A stretch of 64,000 nucleotides of DNA. Source: Thermoanaerobacterium saccharolyticum (GTDB taxonomy: Bacteria; Bacillota; Thermoanaerobacteria; Thermoanaerobacterales; Thermoanaerobacteraceae). The position numbers and the translations under genes were made by a program. Where the stretch lies: the NCBI RefSeq assembly GCF_000747665.1, contig NZ_BBKT01000017.1, positions 62,001 through 126,000 on the forward strand. The letters are read 5' to 3'. Below the pieces are notes generated by a model. The model was not told the origin of the DNA and ran no database searches. It was given only the letters and a program-made list of their open reading frames with translations. Below, piece after piece: positions 8,212 through 17,257 of the stretch (position 1 is the first letter of the stretch; each line of letters begins with the position of its first letter).

Positions 8212-8810
8212 TTCGACACCTCCTCATACATTTTTGATGCATCTACATTCCATAATCTTGGAGTGCCTGTCGAAACAGCAATAGCACCATTTAATAAAGC
8301 ATTCATCATTTGTTCACTTGTTTTAATTAGTCCTCCACTTATGACAGGCTCACTTGTATTTTCAGTAAATTCTCGAATTACATCAGGCATTAAAGCTGGC
8401 ATAAGTTCAACAAAATCAGGTTGTGTTTCTTTCGAAATCTCTATCGCTTTTTTCAATGCATCTGTATCTATCATAAAACATCTTTGAATCGTCAACATAT
8501 TAAGTTTTTTTGCAATCTTTATAAGATTGTTTTTTGTGGTAATTATCCCATCTGGCTTTACATAATTAGCTACAAATTCAAGCCCCTCTTTATCAAAACT
8601 TATACCTCCAATTTTCTCCATGTGAACAAATGTAAACATATCATTTGCTCTAAAAAAGTCTACATACTTTTTTATTACACCAATATTCCCTGTAAGTAAG
8701 AAAACACCACTTAAGTTTTTATTAATTGCTCTTTCAATATGTCTTTCTTCTTTTATAGCAGCAATCAATTTTCTGCTGTCAAGCCTTCTTAAGAACTCAT
8801 CTTTCTTCAA
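8169..8810 (-). CDS. glpP: Glycerol-3-phosphate-responsive antiterminator GlpP
   Basis: An RNA-binding regulator. In Bacillus, GlpP with glycerol-3-phosphate lets polymerase pass a leader terminator upstream of glp genes. The protein matches the family across its 213 residues, for example GVFLLTGNIGVIKKYVDFF, FVHMEKIGGIS, DGIITTKNNLI, FVELMPALMPDVI and EPVISGGLIKT. The start is a TTG at 8810 with GGAGGTG seven bases upstream. It heads the ugp operon and stands just downstream of a large leader hairpin (8841-8915), which suggests that it controls its own operon. Confidence 0.93.
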   Translation of the reverse strand: MKKDEFLRRLDSRKLIAAIKEERHIERAINKNLSGVFLLTGNIGVIKKYVDFFRANDMFTFVHMEKIGGISFDKEGLEFVANYVKPDGIITTKNNLIKIAKKLNMLTIQRCFMIDTDALKKAIEISKETQPDFVELMPALMPDVIREFTENTSEPVISGGLIKTSEQMMNALLNGAIAVSTGTPRLWNVDASKMYEEVSKWREQNQLQTLVMQ

Positions 8811-8840
8811 TATTTCACCTCCTCACATTTAAATATCAGT

Positions 8841-8915
8841 AAAAAATCAAAAAGAGAAACCACTACAGATTAACAATTTATCTATGAAATTGTTAATCAC
8901 ATTAACGGTTTCTCT
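8841..8915 (-). promoter_or_regulatory. GlpP leader: long terminator-like hairpin before glpP
   Basis: On the minus strand, 10 bp of perfect outer pairing (8906-8915 with 8851-8860), an asymmetric internal loop and 12 bp of perfect inner pairing (8886-8897 with 8867-8878) are followed by TTTGATTTTTT. The terminator precedes the start codon of an antiterminator gene, the arrangement expected for GlpP-controlled leaders. Confidence 0.85.
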
Positions 8916-9006
8916 TCATCTCCAACCTAAAAATTTATATCTACTTGTCAATATTCATGTTACAATAAAATTGTTATCTCCATATTAAATACATGTTACG
9001 TTTATG

Positions 9007-9432
9007 TTAATTCCTTAAAATATTTTCTATGAGTTCAACGTCAAATCCTGCGTCTATGTAGCCTTGCTTTATGATATTGTAATACCTTTTGCTTGGTTTT
9101 CCTATATCATATCCCGGATTCATTATATATGTCATCGCATTTATTGATTTATCTTCGCAAATTGCTCCCACAATCTCTTTCCTATAAAGATACGGATAAT
9201 CTTCATATTTATCCAAAGCATCCTCGTCCTTCTTCCCTATTTCCCACAAAAGAGCTGGTACAAAACTATCGTCCGACGGTTCTATTGTAGCATAAGCAAA
9301 GCCGTCTTTACCTCTAAATACAAGTTTCCAATTTTCAATTATGGCAGGCCCTATTAGTTGTGCATTTTGACATCTTTTCATCATTTCCTTAAAATTCATA
9401 TTACTGCCATAAGCTAAATAAAGCTTTCCCAT
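9007..9432 (-). CDS. Gamma-glutamylcyclotransferase-like (AIG2/GGCT fold) protein
   Basis: 141 residues with the family start LYLAYGSNMNFKEM, where YGSN forms the substrate loop, and later LLWEIGKKDEDALDKYEDYP, typical of the GGCT fold. The candidate catalytic acid is the glutamate in DKYEDYP. Family members act on gamma-glutamyl-amines or peptides, and the substrate is unknown here. AGGAGATG precedes the ATG. It stands between the ugp leader and gltX with no clear partner. Confidence 0.85.
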   Translation of the reverse strand: MGKLYLAYGSNMNFKEMMKRCQNAQLIGPAIIENWKLVFRGKDGFAYATIEPSDDSFVPALLWEIGKKDEDALDKYEDYPYLYRKEIVGAICEDKSINAMTYIMNPGYDIGKPSKRYYNIIKQGYIDAGFDVELIENILRN

Positions 9433-9474
9433 AAGTTCATCTCCTGATTAAGTTTACCATAAAAATTATATTTA

Positions 9475-9510
9475 AACAAAAGTAAGAGAATATTTTCTTC
9501 TCTTACTTTT
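9475..9510 (-). terminator. Terminator of gltX
   Basis: A 13-bp perfect stem (9478-9490 with 9498-9510) around a 7-nt loop. The gltX stop codon lies inside the stem. Confidence 0.85.
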
Positions 9511-10945
9511 GTTTGATGCTTTCAATGTACTTTATCGCTTTTTCTATCCTTTCAATAGTCTTTTCTTTGCCTAATAGTTCCATTATATCAAATAAGCCTG
9601 GTCCAAACGTTCTGCCAGATATAGCAAGTCTTGTCGGGTGAAACAAATCACCGCTTTTTATGTTCAGTCTTTCTATCAAATCACGGTACGCATTTTCAGT
9701 CTCGGTCAAATTAAAATCATCTACTTTTTTAAGTATTTCAATGGCTTCTCTAAGTATGTTTTCGACTCCATCCTTTTCAAAATACTTCTTAACGCCCTTT
9801 TCATCGTATAAAAAATCATCCTTGAAATAGTATGTCATGGCATCAGCCATTTCGCTTAAAGTTTTTTCCCTCTCCCTTACAGCGATTACAATTTTTCTTA
9901 TATAATCATAATCGTATTCATCACCTATCAATCCTTTGCTAACCAAGAACGGGATGACCTCTTTTGTCAACCTATCTATATCACATTCTCTTATGTAAAT
10001 GCCATTTAACCAAGTAAGTTTTTTAGTATCATATATAGCCGGATTTTTAGATACTCTATCTAAAGTAAATTCTCTTACACTTTTTTCCGTAGTAAACACT
10101 TCTTCTCCATCTGACGGCATCCACCCTAAAAGTGTGATGTAGTTTATGATTGCTTCAGGCAAGTATCCTAAATCTCTAAACTCCTGCACAGACGTAGCCC
10201 CATGTCTTTTGCTGAGTTTGCTTCTGTCAGGTGCCAATATCATCGAAACGTGTGCAAACTCTGGTTTTTCAAAGCCTAATGCTTCGTATATGAGGATCTG
10301 CTTTGGAGTGTTTGACAAGTGCTCCTCTCCTCTTATTATATGGCTTATCTTCATTTCATAATCATCTATTACGGTGGCAAAATTGTATGTAGGCATATTA
10401 TCTGACTTCATTATGATAAAATCATCAAACGTTGAATTGTCAAATTCAACATCGCCTCTTATTATATCATGTACTACAGTTTTACCGTCTTTTGGCACTT
10501 TCAGACGTACGACGTATTTTTTACCTTCATCTATGTACTTATTTACTTCATCATGCGATAAATTTCTACATTTGCCTGTATACATAGGTGGTTTTCCAGC
10601 TTTTTGCGCTTCACTTCTCATTTCATCAAGCTCTTCTTTTGTACAAAAACAATAATAAGCTTTGCCTTTATTCACCAACTCATCAGCATACTTCTTATAT
10701 TCATCAAGCCTTTTTGACTGGTATATTGGCCCTTCATCCCAATCGATACCAAGCCATTTAAGCCCATCTAATATGGCCTTCATTGAATCACCCGTCGAAC
10801 GCTCCAAATCCGTATCATCAACTCTTAAAATTAACTTTCCATTATTGTGCCTTGCAAAAAGCCAATTAAATAACGCTGTTCTGGCGCCGCCAATATGTAA
10901 ATTGCCTGTTGGGCTTGGTGCAAATCTAACTCTAACATCTTTCAT
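9503..10945 (-). CDS. gltX: Glutamyl-tRNA synthetase
   Basis: A class I aminoacyl-tRNA synthetase that charges tRNA-Glu, and in many Firmicutes tRNA-Gln as well. The HIGH-type motif is [14 protein letters not shown] (residues 7-20) and the KMSKS-type motif is [11 protein letters not shown]. The 480-residue length is normal. The window also carries tRNA-Glu and tRNA-Gln genes. GltX is probably non-discriminating if a GatCAB amidotransferase is present elsewhere, which is inference. The gene has its own promoter and terminator. Confidence 0.97.
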   Translation of the reverse strand: MKDVRVRFAPSPTGNLHIGGARTALFNWLFARHNNGKLILRVDDTDLERSTGDSMKAILDGLKWLGIDWDEGPIYQSKRLDEYKKYADELVNKGKAYYCFCTKEELDEMRSEAQKAGKPPMYTGKCRNLSHDEVNKYIDEGKKYVVRLKVPKDGKTVVHDIIRGDVEFDNSTFDDFIIMKSDNMPTYNFATVIDDYEMKISHIIRGEEHLSNTPKQILIYEALGFEKPEFAHVSMILAPDRSKLSKRHGATSVQEFRDLGYLPEAIINYITLLGWMPSDGEEVFTTEKSVREFTLDRVSKNPAIYDTKKLTWLNGIYIRECDIDRLTKEVIPFLVSKGLIGDEYDYDYIRKIVIAVREREKTLSEMADAMTYYFKDDFLYDEKGVKKYFEKDGVENILREAIEILKKVDDFNLTETENAYRDLIERLNIKSGDLFHPTRLAISGRTFGPGLFDIMELLGKEKTIERIEKAIKYIESIKQK

Positions 10946-10991
10946 ATAAACATCCCTTTCCAGCTGTCTATTGGATTTAAAACTAATTTAG

Positions 10992-11020
10992 ATTATACTT
11001 TAATATATAATATTTTTCAA
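10992..11020 (-). promoter_or_regulatory. Predicted promoter of gltX
   Basis: Minus strand TTGAAA (11015-11020), 17-nt spacer, TATAAT (10992-10997). Confidence 0.82.
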
Positions 11021-11073
11021 CAATTGCACATAATATATGGTTGCACGACATTAATATTTTAAGGAGGCGCAAA

Positions 11074-11544
11074 ATGAAGGAAATAATCGTAGATTTGCTA
11101 AAAGAGCGAGGAGTAAATATCGAGGACATGGCTAAACTTGTATTAGAGCTTCAAAAAAAGTATTATGACTTAACCATGGATGAGGCAATAGAAAGCCTTA
11201 ATGCAGTTTTAGACAAAAGAGAAGTTCAAAATGCCGTATTGACAGGCGTAACCCTTGACAAACTTGCAGAGAAAAACATGCTTGAAGAACCGCTTCTATC
11301 AATCCTCAAAAGAGATGAACCACTGTATGGAATTGACGAAATCTTAGCATTAAGCATTACAAACATCTACGGATCAATTGGGCTTACCAACTACGGTTAT
11401 TTAGATAAAGTAAAACTCGGTATAATAGGAACATTGAATGAACATAAAGATGAGAGATGCAATACATTTATAGATGATTTAGTTGCAGCAATAGTTGCTG
11501 CGGCATGTTCGAGAATAGCTCACTCCATCAAAAGCGGAAAATAG
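11074..11544 (+). CDS. Phosphatidylglycerophosphatase A family protein (YutG-like)
   Basis: 156 residues resembling the PgpA/YutG family, which in proteobacteria dephosphorylates phosphatidylglycerophosphate. Typical stretches are MAKLVLELQKKYYDLTMDEA, ILALSITNIYGSIGLTNYGY and the acidic segment NTFIDDLVAAIVAAACSRIAH. Firmicute members lack the strong membrane spans of E. coli PgpA and their function is less certain. AAGGAGG is placed correctly before the ATG at 11074. An upstream TTG at 11041 in the same frame is rejected. It is a single plus-strand gene between minus-strand units. Confidence 0.78.
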   Translation: MKEIIVDLLKERGVNIEDMAKLVLELQKKYYDLTMDEAIESLNAVLDKREVQNAVLTGVTLDKLAEKNMLEEPLLSILKRDEPLYGIDEILALSITNIYGSIGLTNYGYLDKVKLGIIGTLNEHKDERCNTFIDDLVAAIVAAACSRIAHSIKSGK

Positions 11545-11546
11545 AT

Positions 11547-11580
11547 TAAAAAGGGGCTTATTGAAAAATGCCCCTTCATT
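11547..11580. terminator. Bidirectional terminator between pgpA-like gene and msrA
   Basis: AAGGGGC and GCCCCTT flank a 12-nt loop, with A and T tracts on both sides, between converging genes. Confidence 0.85.
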
Positions 11581-12069
11581 TTACCTCTTTTCAAAAAGTT
11601 CTCTTGGTATATGACAATAACCGTTTGGATTTTTCTTAAGGTACTTCTGGTGATATTCTTCAGCGTCGTAAAAATTTTTAAGCGGCTCAATTTCAGTTAC
11701 GATTGGCTTTTCATACTTTTTCTGTTCTTCTTCCTTAGATTTTAATATCACATTAAGATCACCGTCATCTATGTAGTAAATCCCCGTGCGGTATTGCGTA
11801 CCTATGTCATTACCTTGTCTATTTTTAAGTGTTGGATCTACGATCTTCCAATAACTTCTCAGCAAATCTTCTAACGATATGATACTTTCATCGTATTTTA
11901 TATAGCACGCTTCAGCAAAACCTGTCGTATTTGTGCAGACTTCTTCGTATGTTGGATTCTCCTTGTTTCCATTTGCATATCCAACTTTCGTCTCTATCAC
12001 TCCGTCTATGGTGTCAAAGTATGCTTGAACACCCCAAAAACAACCACCCGCTAAAACTATTTCTTTCAT
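11581..12069 (-). CDS. msrA: Peptide-methionine (S)-S-oxide reductase MsrA
   Basis: Repairs oxidised methionine S-sulfoxide in proteins. The catalytic GGCFWG holds the active-site cysteine at residue 10, followed by VGYANG and later [10 protein letters not shown] and [10 protein letters not shown], all standard for MsrA. No fused MsrB domain is seen. GGAGG lies one base before a first ATG (12075) and seven before a second (12069), so the second is chosen. In an anaerobe this is a protection gene against transient oxygen. It is monocistronic. Confidence 0.96.
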   Translation of the reverse strand: MKEIVLAGGCFWGVQAYFDTIDGVIETKVGYANGNKENPTYEEVCTNTTGFAEACYIKYDESIISLEDLLRSYWKIVDPTLKNRQGNDIGTQYRTGIYYIDDGDLNVILKSKEEEQKKYEKPIVTEIEPLKNFYDAEEYHQKYLKKNPNGYCHIPRELFEKR

Positions 12070-12134
12070 AGCCATTCCTCCTCGTAAGAATCTAATATAA
12101 GTCTAACACACTAAATAGCCAAAGAAAAATATTT

Positions 12135-13198
12135 TTATTTTATTTTTGTCAATGTAAACTTCACTTCGCCAGCAGTTGTTTCAACATTGTTTAATTTATA
12201 TTGTTTTAATGGACTTTCAAAATCCAAAACAGTATTGTAATTTTTTATAAGATTGTTTAAGTCTTCTCCCGTTATCTCCACACCTTTTACATTGATTAAT
12301 GTGACATTGAAATCAATTTTTCCATCATTTACCTCAAAATTTCCATATAAAGTGTAATTATCGCCATCAGATAAAGTAAATCCGCTATCATCGAATGTGA
12401 TCTTTACATTTTTCAATACATCATTATAATTGTCAATCATATTGCTTATTGATTCATCGCTAAATGATGCCGATATCGAATCAATCTGGATATCGAAGTT
12501 ATCAGGCTGAAGACTGTTCCAAGGCAGTTTTGAAATATTATTTAGCAAAAAATCAAGAGATGGTATGCCGCTTTCCACCGACGCGCTTATGTCTAATATT
12601 CTTTGATAATCGCTAATTTGCTTTTTGATATTGTCAAGCATTGCACTTTTTTCGCTTTCTAATTTATTTAAAGTCAAAACTGTATTTCTTTGCTCCTCTA
12701 ATTTCTTTTTAAGCTCATCTCGCTGATGACTCAAAGCCTCTTCTTCAGCCTTTTTGTTTTTCAATAAGTAATTTATGTGATCTAATTTGCTGTAAAAGTA
12801 ATTAGTAATTATCTCTATGTATATCAATCTGTGCAAAAGCTCCGATGCATTGTTTGACATAAGTAGAAGTGATAATATAGTATTCGTACCATTCATATAC
12901 AAAAATCTGAACCAGCTTTTTATATTATTTCTTTCGTCAACAATTTCTTTACTTATGCTTGATATTTCTCTTTCCATTGAGTCGATGCGCTTTGTTGTAT
13001 CTGCAACTTCAGAATTAATTTCATCTAATAAATTTGATGCCCTTACCTTTTCCATATCTAAATTAAATAGCTCAATTATGATTTTTTTGTTCCTCAATCT
13101 GTGCATTTTTTTAAATCTGATGTAGGATCAGAATAAGTCGTCTTAATATTTGAAAACAGCAATAGAAATATCAAAAGTATTGACACGTATTTCCTCAT
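12135..13198 (-). pseudogene. PcsB/CwlO-type coiled-coil secreted protein, apparently frameshifted
   Basis: The long frame (12135-13106) encodes a coiled coil of the PcsB N-terminal type, including a hydrophobic stretch FRFLYMNGTNTILSLLLMSN, then a C-terminal part rich in short beta-like segments with no recognised catalytic domain. It has no signal peptide and no ribosome binding site at 13106. Just upstream, in another frame, a good site (GGGGAG before ATG at 13198) begins MRKYVSILLIFLLLFSN, a clear signal peptide, which runs out of frame in an A7 run at 13106-13112. A second A7 run lies at 13082-13088. One base too many in each, or one too few in the first, would join the pieces into one secreted protein of about 350 residues. 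PcsB/CwlO relatives act at the cell surface in peptidoglycan hydrolysis or its control. This may be sequencing error or a true disruption. Confidence 0.75.
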
Positions 13199-13239
13199 AA
13201 TTTCTCCCCATTATGTTCTATATGGAACAAATTTACATT

Positions 13240-13857
13240 TTAATTGACTGTTATTTTATCTTTTATTTGTTCAAAAAGCTTTGGCCCAATTCTTGAAACA
13301 TTCATGATGTCCTCTATTTTTTGAAAATTGCCATGTTGCTCTCTAAAATCTATTATGCGCTGTGCAGTGACTTCGCCAATTCCCGGCAGTGTATCAAGCT
13401 CTTCTTTTGTAGCCGTATTGATATTTATCTTGCCATTTGCTGCATTAGAGCCGCTGGATTTATCGTTGGAAACATCATTTTCTCCAATTTTCGGCACTTT
13501 TATCATCTGCTCATCTTTTACTTTTTCGGCCAAATTTACGTTTGAAAGATCTGCACCATCCAAAGCTCCTCCTGCCAGTTTTATAGCATCATCGACTCTG
13601 TCACCTTCTCTCATAGTATATACTCCAGGCGATTTAACAAGTCCAGTGACATATACTTTTATCTCTTTGGACTTTTCATTTTCTGCTGTTTTACCTGTAT
13701 TGGAATTGTTTATAAAATTCTCATCACTTTTAATACTGACAATATCATCGTTCTTTTGAGGTTTGCTTTTTTCAAAGATAAAATATCCCGTCAATAATGA
13801 AGCTATTATCAATAAAACGATGATTCCATATTGTTGACTTTTGGTTAATTTAAACAT
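13240..13857 (-). CDS. comEA: ComEA-type DNA-binding competence protein
   Basis: 205 residues: a short cytoplasmic start, one membrane anchor (YGIIVLLIIASLLTGYFIF), a charged linker, a SLBB domain (IKVYVTGLVKSPGVYTMREG) and a C-terminal helix-hairpin-helix domain (INTATKEELDTLPGIGEV). This is the full ComEA architecture for binding double-stranded DNA outside the membrane during transformation. AGAGGTGG precedes the ATG. It stands alone here, with no comEB or comEC beside it. Confidence 0.93.
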   Translation of the reverse strand: MFKLTKSQQYGIIVLLIIASLLTGYFIFEKSKPQKNDDIVSIKSDENFINNSNTGKTAENEKSKEIKVYVTGLVKSPGVYTMREGDRVDDAIKLAGGALDGADLSNVNLAEKVKDEQMIKVPKIGENDVSNDKSSGSNAANGKININTATKEELDTLPGIGEVTAQRIIDFREQHGNFQKIEDIMNVSRIGPKLFEQIKDKITVN

Positions 13858-13973
13858 ACTCCACCTCTTTTGATTTTGCTATATAAATATTTCTACATTT
13901 TTATATAAATTCCTTTTTAAATTTCATATTTTTTTGATATACTAAAATTATAAGCGTATATGGAGGCAAAAGT

Positions 13974-15230
13974 ATGAAAAAAACAGTTTCTATTGTTGTG
14001 GTTATTATATTTTTGATTAACTTTATACCAAAAGTATACGGAATGGAAAATCCACCACAAATTGTGGGTCCTACAGCAGTGCTGATGGATTTCACTACCG
14101 GTCAAGTCCTCTACGACAAAAATATGAATCAGAGGATGTACCCTGCCAGCACGACAAAAATTTTAACAGCGATAATCGCCATTGAAAAAGGAAAATTAAA
14201 TGACGTTGTAACTGTAAATGACGATGTCAAAAATATCGATGGTAATTCTATATACCTTGTACCGGGAGAAAAGCTTACATTAGAGCAGTTGCTTTATGCT
14301 ATGCTTTTAGAGTCTGCCAACGATGCAGCAATTGCAGTAGCTGACCACATTGGTGGCAGCATACAAGGATTTGCAAATTTGATGAATGAAAAAGCAAAAG
14401 AAATTGGTGCTAAAGACAGCCATTTTGTCAATCCAAATGGTTTGCCAAATACCAATCACTACTCGACGCCGTACGATATGGCTTTGATAGCAAAGTATGC
14501 GATGGGAAATGCCACATTTAGAAAAATCGTAAGCACCATACATTACCAGATACCACCTACCAACAAATTTGATAAGCCGAGAGATCTCTGGATTAGCAAT
14601 AGATTAATAAAGCCTACAAGCTTTCATTATGACGGGGCAGATGGGGTAAAAACCGGTTATACTATCGCTGCTAACCAAGTTTTTGTTGGTTCTGCCACAA
14701 GGAATGGTCATAGGTTAATATCTGTAATCATGGGTGATGAAGGTACAAACATATGGACAGATACGATAAAATTGCTAAACTATGGTTTTAATAATTTTGA
14801 TCTTGTAAATCCTTTAGAGAAAGATTCAATCGTAACATACGTAGACATTGGAAAGGTAAAGTTTAAGTTGCCTCTTATTGCGAAAGACTCATTCTACTAT
14901 GTAGTGCCAAAAGGACAAGAAAACAGTATTAAGTCATCTATTGAAGTTGATAAAAATATAAATGCACCTGTAAAAAAAGGCACTACATTAGGCGTGATTA
15001 ATTTCACGCTAAACGGAAAACCTATTGGAAGCGTACAACTAATAGCGGATGAATCGGTTTATAAAAATTACTTAGGAACATACTACAACGGAACTAAAAC
15101 TACTGTAATTAAAGATTACAGTACAGTTAGATCTTACGCTGAACTTTTCCTTGGGTTAGTAATAGTGATGATATCAATTTTACTATGGCTTAAAAAGAAG
15201 GCGAGAAATAAATTTATCTTCATAAAATAA
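13974..15230 (+). CDS. dacF: D-alanyl-D-alanine carboxypeptidase (DacF/PBP5 type)
   Basis: A low-molecular-weight penicillin-binding protein that trims the terminal D-alanine of peptidoglycan stem peptides. An N-terminal signal peptide is followed by the three active-site motifs: S-T-T-K at residues 59-62, S-A-N at 114-116 and K-T-G at 226-228. A C-terminal PBP5-like domain and a hydrophobic segment (SYAELFLGLVIVMISILLWL) anchor it. The 418 residues match DacF/DacB enzymes. DacF is assigned by overall similarity and could be another paralogue. TGGAGGC precedes the ATG. Confidence 0.93.
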   Translation: MKKTVSIVVVIIFLINFIPKVYGMENPPQIVGPTAVLMDFTTGQVLYDKNMNQRMYPASTTKILTAIIAIEKGKLNDVVTVNDDVKNIDGNSIYLVPGEKLTLEQLLYAMLLESANDAAIAVADHIGGSIQGFANLMNEKAKEIGAKDSHFVNPNGLPNTNHYSTPYDMALIAKYAMGNATFRKIVSTIHYQIPPTNKFDKPRDLWISNRLIKPTSFHYDGADGVKTGYTIAANQVFVGSATRNGHRLISVIMGDEGTNIWTDTIKLLNYGFNNFDLVNPLEKDSIVTYVDIGKVKFKLPLIAKDSFYYVVPKGQENSIKSSIEVDKNINAPVKKGTTLGVINFTLNGKPIGSVQLIADESVYKNYLGTYYNGTKTTVIKDYSTVRSYAELFLGLVIVMISILLWLKKKARNKFIFIK

Positions 15231-15254
15231 AAAGGGTGATTAACCCTTTTTTTA
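15227..15254. terminator. Bidirectional terminator between dacF and the DUF362 gene
   Basis: AAAGGGT, GATT loop, AACCCTTT, with A and T tracts on either side. It overlaps the ends of both converging genes. Confidence 0.85.
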
Positions 15255-16400
15255 TCTATAAAACAACTTTGCAATCGATGGCTTTTTTATGCTTACTGCT
15301 TTATGAGGACACAATTCTTGACAACAAAAACACCTAATACATGTTTTAAGATCTACAACCGGTTTATTTCCAACCATTTTTAGCGCTTTAGGAGGGCAAT
15401 TTGACACACATATTCCACAACTTTTGCACGCATCATGATGAAAAATCGGATACGGTTTTACATGTCTATCTAAATATCTCGATAAAAACGGTGGAATTTT
15501 TTCGGTCACGCTAAATCCTCTTAGCGTAGGTATGTCAAAATCACCTATTTTTGCGTCTTCTACATTTAGCCCTGTGATTTTTATATCTTCAATGCGGCCT
15601 AAACCACGTCTTTGTGCCATAAAAACCGTCGGTACGTCTTGATTCTTTAAGCCAATAATTGACGTTGCAACTGTATCAAGTGCAAATACGTCGTCTGATG
15701 AAATAATTAATCCAACCTTCTTTGGATGGCCGGCAGACGGGCCATTTCCTTCCATGGCTACTACACCATCCATTATCGTCAATACTGGCCTTAAGATCGT
15801 ATTTATGTCGATCAGCATGTCTGAAAAATCTTTCACATCCGGCATTGAAAGATGATAACCAGCTTTTACAAGCCCTGGTATAGCACCAAACTGATTCTTT
15901 ACAGCTCCCGTATAAACTGTCAACCCGTGTGTCTTTAGTTTTGGCATTGACACAATTGCATCACATTCCATAAGTGCTTTCATAAACGTAGCTTGTTTTA
16001 TAATTTTGCCATCGGGAATCTTTACTAAAGTTTCTTCCGTATCGTAATTTAATTCAGCACCAGTTCTTGCTGCCACATCAATCATGCCTGTTGATTCATA
16101 AATCGACTTTAAAGCTCTGTGAGAAAAAGGTCCTGCTGGACTATCGCCTATGATAGGTATGGCTCCAATTGCTTTAATGGCATTTGCAACTGCTTCAACT
16201 ATTGAAGGATGTGTCGTTACGGCATCATCAGGTCTGTTTTTCTTTAAAAGATTTACTTTAAGAAAGACTCTTTGACCCTTTTTTATGTATTTTTCAAGTC
16301 CTCCCAAGTTTTTAAAAGAATTTTCCAATGCAACTTTTACATCATCTTGAGAATAAGAAAGACAATTTTCAATAGATACGGTATGCAAGATATGCGCCAC
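15252..16400 (-). CDS. DUF362 protein with C-terminal 2[4Fe-4S] ferredoxin domain
   Basis: An N-terminal DUF362 domain (about residues 30-290, with KVNLLKKNRPDDAVTTHPSI and PKLKTHGLTVYTGAVKNQFG) is joined to a ferredoxin domain near residue 320 with CKSCGICVSNCPPKAL and CIRCFCCQELCPHKAV. These proteins are common in anaerobes and their reaction is unknown. The two clusters suggest electron transfer to or from ferredoxin. It stands alone, between dacF and the YheO-type regulator, and is possibly read with the latter. Confidence 0.9.
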   Translation of the reverse strand: MAHILHTVSIENCLSYSQDDVKVALENSFKNLGGLEKYIKKGQRVFLKVNLLKKNRPDDAVTTHPSIVEAVANAIKAIGAIPIIGDSPAGPFSHRALKSIYESTGMIDVAARTGAELNYDTEETLVKIPDGKIIKQATFMKALMECDAIVSMPKLKTHGLTVYTGAVKNQFGAIPGLVKAGYHLSMPDVKDFSDMLIDINTILRPVLTIMDGVVAMEGNGPSAGHPKKVGLIISSDDVFALDTVATSIIGLKNQDVPTVFMAQRRGLGRIEDIKITGLNVEDAKIGDFDIPTLRGFSVTEKIPPFLSRYLDRHVKPYPIFHHDACKSCGICVSNCPPKALKMVGNKPVVDLKTCIRCFCCQELCPHKAVSIKKPSIAKLFYR

Positions 16401-16427
16401 CTTTAAAAATATATTTTAGACCAAAAT

Positions 16428-16462
16428 ATTAAAGGAATGCTACTTTTCCACATTCCTTTAAA
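16428..16462 (-). terminator. Hairpin after the YheO-type regulator
   Basis: TTAAAGGAATG and CATTCCTTTAA form an 11-bp perfect stem around an 11-nt loop. The T tract on the minus strand is weak. Confidence 0.65.
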
Positions 16463-16469
16463 ACCAATT

Positions 16470-17126
16470 TTAATATTTCCCTAGATCGTCCCCTACTCTT
16501 ATCTCGTCAAGATAATTGTATATGGTATATCTGGAGACACACAATATTTTCGCAACATAGTCTATTGCACCTCTTATTAAGAAAGTTCCTTTAGCATCTA
16601 ACATTTTTACCATATTGACTTTTTCCTCTTTAGACATAAAGTTGACAGGCTTCCCGTAATTCTCTATTGTGGTGTTTACAATGTTCTCTAAAACTTCGTT
16701 TACGCTTCCTCCATAAGGCTCAACCGGAGCTTCTTCCCCATCGTTTATCTCACAGAGATCTTCCAACGTATTCTTAACCATTATATATTCTGAAATGTCG
16801 ATATTTATGCACAAACATCCTATTGGTTTTCCGGCATCATCTTTAATGTACACAATAGTAGATTTTAGTATCTTACCATCTCTTCCTTTAGTTTTAAAAT
16901 TGACTTCGTTGTCAGTCTTATTTGCCTTAAGCGATTTTAGAATAGCCTCTGGTATAGGGTTTCCAATCTCTCTGCCTGTAATATGCCCATTTCCAACAGC
17001 AATTGCAGAACTTTGCAAATTTGAGAAATCATAAAGAACGACTTCACAATTCTTGCCAAACGTTTTGGCGATGCCATCTACAACTGGTATAAAATTTTTT
17101 AATAATGGATGTACTTTTGTAGGCAC
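16470..17126 (-). CDS. YheO/DauR-type transcriptional regulator (PAS_6 + HTH)
   Basis: An N-terminal YheO-like PAS domain (residues about 5-120, including FGKNCEVVLYDFS, IPEAILKSL and IGCLCINIDIS) is followed by a C-terminal helix-turn-helix (SKEEKVNMVKMLDAKGTFLI, AKILCVSRYTIYNYLDEI). Members such as DauR repress amino acid catabolism genes, and the ligand is not predictable. It is 218 residues, complete. The nearest minus-strand downstream gene is the DUF362 protein, a possible target, but no operator is visible. Confidence 0.85.
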   Translation of the reverse strand: MPTKVHPLLKNFIPVVDGIAKTFGKNCEVVLYDFSNLQSSAIAVGNGHITGREIGNPIPEAILKSLKANKTDNEVNFKTKGRDGKILKSTIVYIKDDAGKPIGCLCINIDISEYIMVKNTLEDLCEINDGEEAPVEPYGGSVNEVLENIVNTTIENYGKPVNFMSKEEKVNMVKMLDAKGTFLIRGAIDYVAKILCVSRYTIYNYLDEIRVGDDLGKY

Positions 17127-17199
17127 TTATATCCCCCCTAAAACTTCAAATATAAATTAAACTAATTTAAAGATTAAATAATTTATTGAATACAGATTA

Positions 17200-17240
17200 C
17201 AAAAAAACCTCCCTGCCTTCTCTGCAGGCCACGGAGGTTT
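17200..17240 (-). terminator. Terminator at the end of the obg-nadD-yqeK-rsfS unit
   Basis: AAACCTCC and GGAGGTTT enclose an inner CCTGC/GCAGG stem and are followed by T7 on the minus strand. A strong rho-independent terminator. Confidence 0.9.
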
Positions 17241-17257
17241 ATATTAAATTTATTATA

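Noticed and set aside
8867-8897. Rex or other repressor site in the glpP leader (ATTAAC...GTTAAT)
   Set aside because: The pairing continues as 12 bp within a longer stem followed by a T tract, so an RNA terminator explains it better than a DNA operator.
13901-14105. Two short minus-strand frames over the dacF start
   Set aside because: They overlap the dacF promoter, signal peptide and N-terminus, and have no ribosome binding site.
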